Positions 8,257 to 10,953 of a stretch of DNA of 10,953 nt are shown here, piece by piece. Under the pieces are notes generated by a model. That model had not been told where the DNA came from, made no database searches, and worked only from the letters and a program-made list of their open reading frames with translations. Source of the DNA: JBNJDW01 sp051745265 (GTDB lineage: Bacteria; Pseudomonadota; Alphaproteobacteria; Micavibrionales; CSBR16-224); the NCBI GenBank assembly GCA_051745265.1, contig JBNJDW010000048.1:1-10953 (forward strand). Direction: 5' to 3'. The translations under genes were made by a program, and so were the position numbers. Positions within the stretch are counted from its first letter, which is position 1, and each line of letters opens with the position of its first letter.

Positions 8257-8262
8257 TATAAT
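8257..8262 (+). promoter_or_regulatory. Possible -10 element upstream of the small unknown gene
   Basis: A perfect TATAAT lies in an AT-rich patch 29 bases before the ATG at 8292. No good -35 hexamer is found at 16-18 bases; the best candidates match only three of six positions. It could give the unknown gene its own promoter, but AT-rich leaders produce such hexamers by chance. Confidence 0.3.
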
Positions 8263-8291
8263 TTATTATTATGAAAAACTAGGCATTGGAT

Positions 8292-8651
8292 ATGTGGCAC
8301 CAGTTAAAGAGCATAATGGCCAAAGCGGCGCAATCTGCAGCCAACCACTTGTCGGATAAGGATCTTTTTGTGGTTTTTGGCGGCTTTTATCAGCCAGGCG
8401 AGCAGCCCAGCGGCAAAAGCAGAGATGCAGAATTCCGGCTTTACCTGTTGGATGCCAATGGCTGTGCTGATCTGCCGGCGCGTGCCGGGAATGAAGCTGT
8501 GGCCCAAAAAATCAGTAAAATGAAGCTTGGTCAGGTCTTCAGGATCGTCAGTGAACGATCTGATGGCGGCTTAGGACCCGTTCTTGATAAAATTGAAATG
8601 CGCAAAGATTTTCCTGTCCATAATCTAAAAGACAATAAATTTCCATTTTAA
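8292..8651 (+). CDS. Hypothetical protein of 119 residues, not recognised
   Basis: I do not recognise this protein. It is a continuous frame in the 549-base interval between eno and ftsB, on the same strand. The start is taken as ATG 8292 because TAGG at 8280-8283 lies 8 bases upstream. A TTG at 8286 would add two residues but sits only 2 bases from that site. The N-terminal 20 residues look like an amphipathic helix (MWHQLKSIMAKAAQSAANHL). A hydrophobic strand-like FVVFGGFYQPGE follows, then alternating polar and hydrophobic segments (EFRLYLLDANG, GQVFRIVSE) and a basic C-terminus ending NKFPF. There is no signal peptide, membrane helix, Cys cluster or known catalytic motif. The composition looks like a small soluble alpha/beta protein. 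Codon use resembles its neighbours, which supports a real gene rather than a chance frame. Confidence 0.7.
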   Translation: MWHQLKSIMAKAAQSAANHLSDKDLFVVFGGFYQPGEQPSGKSRDAEFRLYLLDANGCADLPARAGNEAVAQKISKMKLGQVFRIVSERSDGGLGPVLDKIEMRKDFPVHNLKDNKFPF

Positions 8652-8662
8652 ACGGCCATTAT

Positions 8663-8741
8663 GAGTCATTTATGCAACAGTTTGAGGGCCTTGACAAAAA
8701 TAGTTTATTAATTGCTTGACCGGTCGAATCGGGTGTGATTC
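8663..8741 (+). promoter_or_regulatory. Cluster of three GANTC sites in the ftsB leader
   Basis: The 99-base gap before ftsB holds GAGTC (8663-8667), GAATC (8726-8730) and GATTC (8737-8741). The last two are an inverted pair spaced 11 bases start to start, about one helical turn. GANTC is the CcrM methylation site of alphaproteobacteria, where promoter methylation state times cell-cycle genes. TTGACC at 8716-8721 overlaps a GACCGGTC palindrome (8718-8725) in the same region. The sites are directly visible; a regulatory role is inferred. Confidence 0.45.
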
Positions 8742-8750
8742 ACTGAAGAT

Positions 8751-9056
8751 ATGAATGGTGTTCTCAACATAGCCGGATATTTGCAGCGGACCTGGGCAGG
8801 GGTTTTATTCTTTACCCTGTTTATCTGGTTTGCGTTTCACCTTGTTCAGGGGGAGCGCGGATATTACGCCTTAAAAAGCTATCAAAGTGAATATGTTGAA
8901 AAAGAAAAGCAATATGTTGCTTTAAAAGAACAGCGCGAGACACTTGAAACAAAAGTAAAACATCTTCGTCCCGGCAGCATTGATCCCGATCTTTTGGATG
9001 AACAGGTTCGCATCATGCTCAACCGCATGGGCGAAGATGAGTATATTCTGCCGTAA
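8751..9056 (+). CDS. ftsB: Septum formation initiator FtsB/DivIC family protein
   Basis: FtsB is a bitopic inner-membrane divisome protein that, with FtsL and FtsQ, relays activation to the septal synthase FtsWI. The 101-residue product has a short cytoplasmic N-terminus, one membrane helix at about residues 15-32, and a charged coiled-coil segment at about 38-70. The family's C-terminal block reads IDPDLLDEQVRIMLN and then the acidic GEDEYILP. Length and architecture fit. The position between eno and pdhA is the classic alphaproteobacterial location and supports the call more than sequence identity does, since the family diverges fast. The ATG at 8751 is bounded by an in-frame TGA at 8736-8738, so no longer start is possible. 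No Shine-Dalgarno precedes it, which is unlike the neighbouring genes. Confidence 0.88.
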   Translation: MNGVLNIAGYLQRTWAGVLFFTLFIWFAFHLVQGERGYYALKSYQSEYVEKEKQYVALKEQRETLETKVKHLRPGSIDPDLLDEQVRIMLNRMGEDEYILP

Positions 9057-9102
9057 TGCGATGTTCTGTCAGCTTTGTATCCGTAAAGCACGGCTTTTGC
9101 CT

Positions 9103-9169
9103 TTATCGGTAATTTAAATGTCATTCCATTATTGATTTTTCGATCCAATCTGTTTAACTGTTATCGGTA
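9103..9169 (+). repeat. 9-base direct repeat in the pdhA leader
   Basis: TTATCGGTA occurs at 9103-9111 and again at 9161-9169, 58 bases apart, in the 141-base gap between ftsB and pdhA. They may be binding sites for a regulator of the pdh operon, or chance. No convincing promoter is visible in this gap; the best is a weak TTGATT at 9132-9137 with TTAACT at 9154-9159. Confidence 0.35.
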
Positions 9170-9185
9170 TCTTATTGACCTATGA

Positions 9186-9191
9186 CAGGAG
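9186..9191 (+). promoter_or_regulatory. Ribosome binding site supporting a TTG start for pdhA
   Basis: CAGGAG ends 6 bases before TTG 9198. The same frame has a TGA at 9183-9185, so no start upstream is possible. The next in-frame ATG codons lie near residue 27, inside the conserved domain edge, which makes TTG the start. Confidence 0.8.
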
Positions 9192-9197
9192 TTTGTT

Positions 9198-10238
9198 TTG
9201 GCCCAGGCAAAACGCAAAAACGAGTCAAAATCCAAAGCGGATGTTGCGACCCAGAATATCGCCAGTCCCGAAGAAATGATGGGATTTTATAAAGACATGA
9301 TGCTGATCCGCCGGTTTGAGGAAAAATCAGGTCAGCTTTACGGTATGGGGCTGATTGGCGGCTTTTGTCATCTTTATATCGGTCAGGAAGCTGTTGTTGT
9401 CGGCATTCAGTCTGCCCTTCAGGAGCAGGATACCGTTATTACTGCATACCGTGACCATGGCCATATGCTGGCCACCGGTATGGACCCCAAGGGCGTCATG
9501 GCCGAGCTTACCGGTCGTGAAGGCGGCTATTCGCGGGGCAAAGGCGGCTCTATGCATATGTTCAGCCGTGAAAAAGGTTTTTATGGCGGTCATGGTATTG
9601 TCGGGGCAACAACCCCGTTGGGTACCGGTCTGGCCTTTGCCCATAAATATCGTGAGGATGGCGGTATTACCACCTGTTATTACGGGGATGGCGCGGCCAA
9701 TCAGGGGCAGGTTTATGAATCTTATAATATGGCCGCACTCTGGAAACTACCGATTATCTATGTGATTGAGAATAACAAATACGGCATGGGTACCAGTCAG
9801 GAGCGCCATGCCGCAGGTGAGCTGTATAAACGTGGTGAGGCTTATGGCATTCCCGGTGAAAAAGTCGATGGCATGGATGTCATTAAAGTCCGTGAAGCGG
9901 CCCTGAAAGCCGCAGATTATGTTCGCGAAGGCAAGGGGCCCTATATTCTGGAGGTTGAAACCTACCGCTATCGCGGTCATTCCATGTCCGATCCGGCAAA
10001 ATACCGTAGCAAAGAAGAAGTCAGTGTTTATAAAAATGAACGTGATCCTATCGACGCCATGCGTGATGTGATCTTGAAAACGGGCGACTATAGCGAAGAC
10101 GAGATCAAAAAAATTGATAAGGATATCAAGGCCACTGTTAACGAGGCCGCTGAATTTGCCCAACAAAGTCCGGAACCCGATCCTAAAGAATTGTGGACGG
10201 ATATTCTGGTCGATACCCATGAGGAGGCACCGGTATGA
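9198..10238 (+). CDS. pdhA: Pyruvate dehydrogenase E1 component, alpha subunit
   Basis: PdhA pairs with PdhB as the thiamine-diphosphate-dependent E1 that decarboxylates pyruvate and acetylates the lipoyl groups of the pyruvate dehydrogenase complex. The 346-residue product starts at TTG. A basic, polar 20-residue N-terminus (KRKNESKSK) precedes the conserved domain. Landmarks are RRFEEKSGQLYGMGLIGGF, AYRDHGH, the GKGGSMH block and GGHGIVGA. The thiamine-binding motif runs from G163-D164-G165 to N192-N193 (GDGAANQG to IENN). The phosphorylation-loop segment YRYRGHSMSDPAKYRS follows. All motifs are those of the pyruvate-type E1 alpha found in alphaproteobacteria and mitochondria. Its stop overlaps the pdhB ATG by 4 bases (ATGA), a sign of coupled translation that suits a 1:1 heterotetramer. 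Confidence 0.97.
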   Translation: MAQAKRKNESKSKADVATQNIASPEEMMGFYKDMMLIRRFEEKSGQLYGMGLIGGFCHLYIGQEAVVVGIQSALQEQDTVITAYRDHGHMLATGMDPKGVMAELTGREGGYSRGKGGSMHMFSREKGFYGGHGIVGATTPLGTGLAFAHKYREDGGITTCYYGDGAANQGQVYESYNMAALWKLPIIYVIENNKYGMGTSQERHAAGELYKRGEAYGIPGEKVDGMDVIKVREAALKAADYVREGKGPYILEVETYRYRGHSMSDPAKYRSKEEVSVYKNERDPIDAMRDVILKTGDYSEDEIKKIDKDIKATVNEAAEFAQQSPEPDPKELWTDILVDTHEEAPV

Positions 10239-10953
10239 CTATAGAAATCCTAATGCCGGCGCTGTCGCCTACAATGGAAGAAGGCACAATTGCCAAATGG
10301 CATAAAAATGAAGGTGATGCGGTTGAGTCCGGCGATATTATTGCCGAGATTGAAACCGACAAGGCGACAATGGAATTTGAAGCCGTAGATGAAGGCACCA
10401 TGGGTAAAATTCTGGTCGAGGCCGGTGGTGATCCGATTAAGGTCAATACCCCGATCGCCATATTACTGGAAGAGGGCGAAGACGCAGATGATGCAGCCAA
10501 AGCCCGGAAAAGCGCAGAAGAAGAAACATCGGAATCCGACAGTTCTGATACGTCTGAAGCTGAGGGTGAAGCAAAGGCTGAAACTTCTGCCAATGACAAA
10601 ACACCTGCCAAACCGGCAGAGGATATCAAGGATGTTGATGAAGCGCCGTTTTTCAAAGACACCGTTAGCCTGACCGTACGTGAAGCGCTGCGGGATGCGA
10701 TGGCCGAAGAAATGCGGACAACAGAAGAAGTCTTCGTCATGGGCGAAGAGGTCGCCGAATATGAGGGCGCTTATAAAGTAACCCAAGGTCTGCTTGACGA
10801 ATTCGGTGCCAAACGGGTGATTGATACGCCAATTACCGAAATGGGTTTTGCCGGGCTTGGCACCGGCGCGGCCTATGCCGGATTAAAGCCGGTTATTGAA
10901 TTTATGACGTTTAACTTTATGACTTTGACGAGGTGGAGGATTATTATGTCAAT
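10235..10953 (+). CDS. pdhB: Pyruvate dehydrogenase E1 component, beta subunit with N-terminal lipoyl domain (3' end cut off)
   Basis: This is the partner of PdhA, with the frame open to the window end (239 codons visible). Residues 1-78 are a lipoyl domain with LMPALSPTMEEG and the modified lysine K43 in ETDKATMEF. Residues 79-138 are a flexible linker rich in Ala, Glu, Asp, Ser and Thr. The E1 beta catalytic domain begins near residue 143 (VSLTVREALRDAMAEEM). It contains VFVMGEEVAEYEGAYKVTQGL, then DTPITEMGFAGLGTGAA with the thiamine-activating Glu, and EFMTFNF at 222-228. A lipoyl domain on E1 beta is known mainly from alphaproteobacteria. From residue 229 the protein no longer matches the family. 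About half of the usual length (roughly 460-480 residues) is missing at the window edge. The start overlaps the pdhA stop by 4 bases. Confidence 0.93.
   Translation, partial: MTIEILMPALSPTMEEGTIAKWHKNEGDAVESGDIIAEIETDKATMEFEAVDEGTMGKILVEAGGDPIKVNTPIAILLEEGEDADDAAKARKSAEEETSESDSSDTSEAEGEAKAETSANDKTPAKPAEDIKDVDEAPFFKDTVSLTVREALRDAMAEEMRTTEEVFVMGEEVAEYEGAYKVTQGLLDEFGAKRVIDTPITEMGFAGLGTGAAYAGLKPVIEFMTFNFMTLTRWRIIMS
10919..10953 (+). other. Terminal segment where pdhB loses family resemblance
   Basis: E1 beta proteins continue EFMTFNF with AMQAIDQIINSAAK. Here the frame reads MTLTRWRIIMS, matching only I-I and S at their expected spacing. The octamer TTTATGAC occurs at 10901-10908 and again at 10916-10923, just where the change happens. 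The segment also holds GAGGTGGAGGA and then an ATG at 10946, resembling a gene leader. It may be an assembly error at a contig end, a deletion joining pdhB to another leader, or true divergence. Confidence 0.5.

Noticed and set aside
8271..8282. ATG-AAA-AAC-TAG mini-frame before the unknown gene
   Set aside because: Three codons with no ribosome site; most likely chance in an AT-rich leader.
8286..8291. TTG start for the unknown protein
   Set aside because: It lies only 2 bases after the AGG, too close for initiation; ATG 8292 is at 8 bases.
8691..8719. TTGACA as a stand-alone ftsB promoter
   Set aside because: At 16-18 bases the -10 would be GC-containing and non-matching (such as GCTTGA); kept only as a possible element.
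9081..9098. CCGT-AAAGC-ACGG hairpin followed by CTTTT after ftsB as terminator
   Set aside because: A 4-base stem with a short, interrupted T-run is too weak, and an alternative AAAGC/GCTTT pairing competes with it.
1..10953. Search for CRISPR arrays, insertion sequences, tRNA or rRNA genes and defence or toxin systems
   Set aside because: No repeated spacer pattern, transposase motif, cloverleaf or toxin-antitoxin pair was visible; the region is core housekeeping synteny.

Overview
The window is a one-strand stretch of core housekeeping genes from a Gram-negative bacterium, most likely an alphaproteobacterium of moderate GC content (by eye somewhat above 50%). Three things support this. The gene order secG - pyrG - kdsA - eno - ftsB - pdhA - pdhB is a well-known alphaproteobacterial arrangement. 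The pyruvate dehydrogenase E1 beta subunit carries its own N-terminal lipoyl domain, a trait typical of that class. GANTC, the site of the alphaproteobacterial CcrM methylase, is strongly avoided. kdsA (Kdo synthesis) implies lipopolysaccharide and an outer membrane. The order or family cannot be fixed from what is visible.

Layout, all on the + strand: mfd (5' end cut by the window edge) ends at 3063 and is followed by a likely intrinsic terminator. Then come secG (3189-3653) and pyrG (3672-5291), closely spaced. A good sigma70-type promoter follows at about 5306-5333, then kdsA (5372-6229) and, 2 bases later, a DEDDh-family 3'-5' exonuclease (6232-6822). Next are eno (6927-8201), an unrecognised 119-residue protein (8292-8651), ftsB (8751-9056), pdhA with a TTG start (9198-10238), and pdhB (from 10235, overlapping pdhA by 4 bases and running off the window). 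No stretch over 300 bases lacks a gene; the longest gap is the 141-base pdhA leader.

The genes cover transcription-coupled repair (mfd), protein export (secG), CTP synthesis (pyrG), Kdo and lipid A core synthesis (kdsA), the lower glycolytic path (eno, pdhA, pdhB) and divisome assembly (ftsB). The linkage is conserved synteny rather than a single pathway. Against the usual order, mfd sits where tpiA is often found, and two genes are extra: the exonuclease between kdsA and eno, and the unknown protein between eno and ftsB.

No mobile element, CRISPR array, RNA gene or defence system was seen. The most interesting signals are three GANTC sites in the 99-base ftsB leader, in a window with only 11 such sites in total; the small unknown protein; the exonuclease with an atypical Exo II motif; and the last 35 bases, where pdhB abruptly stops resembling its family.
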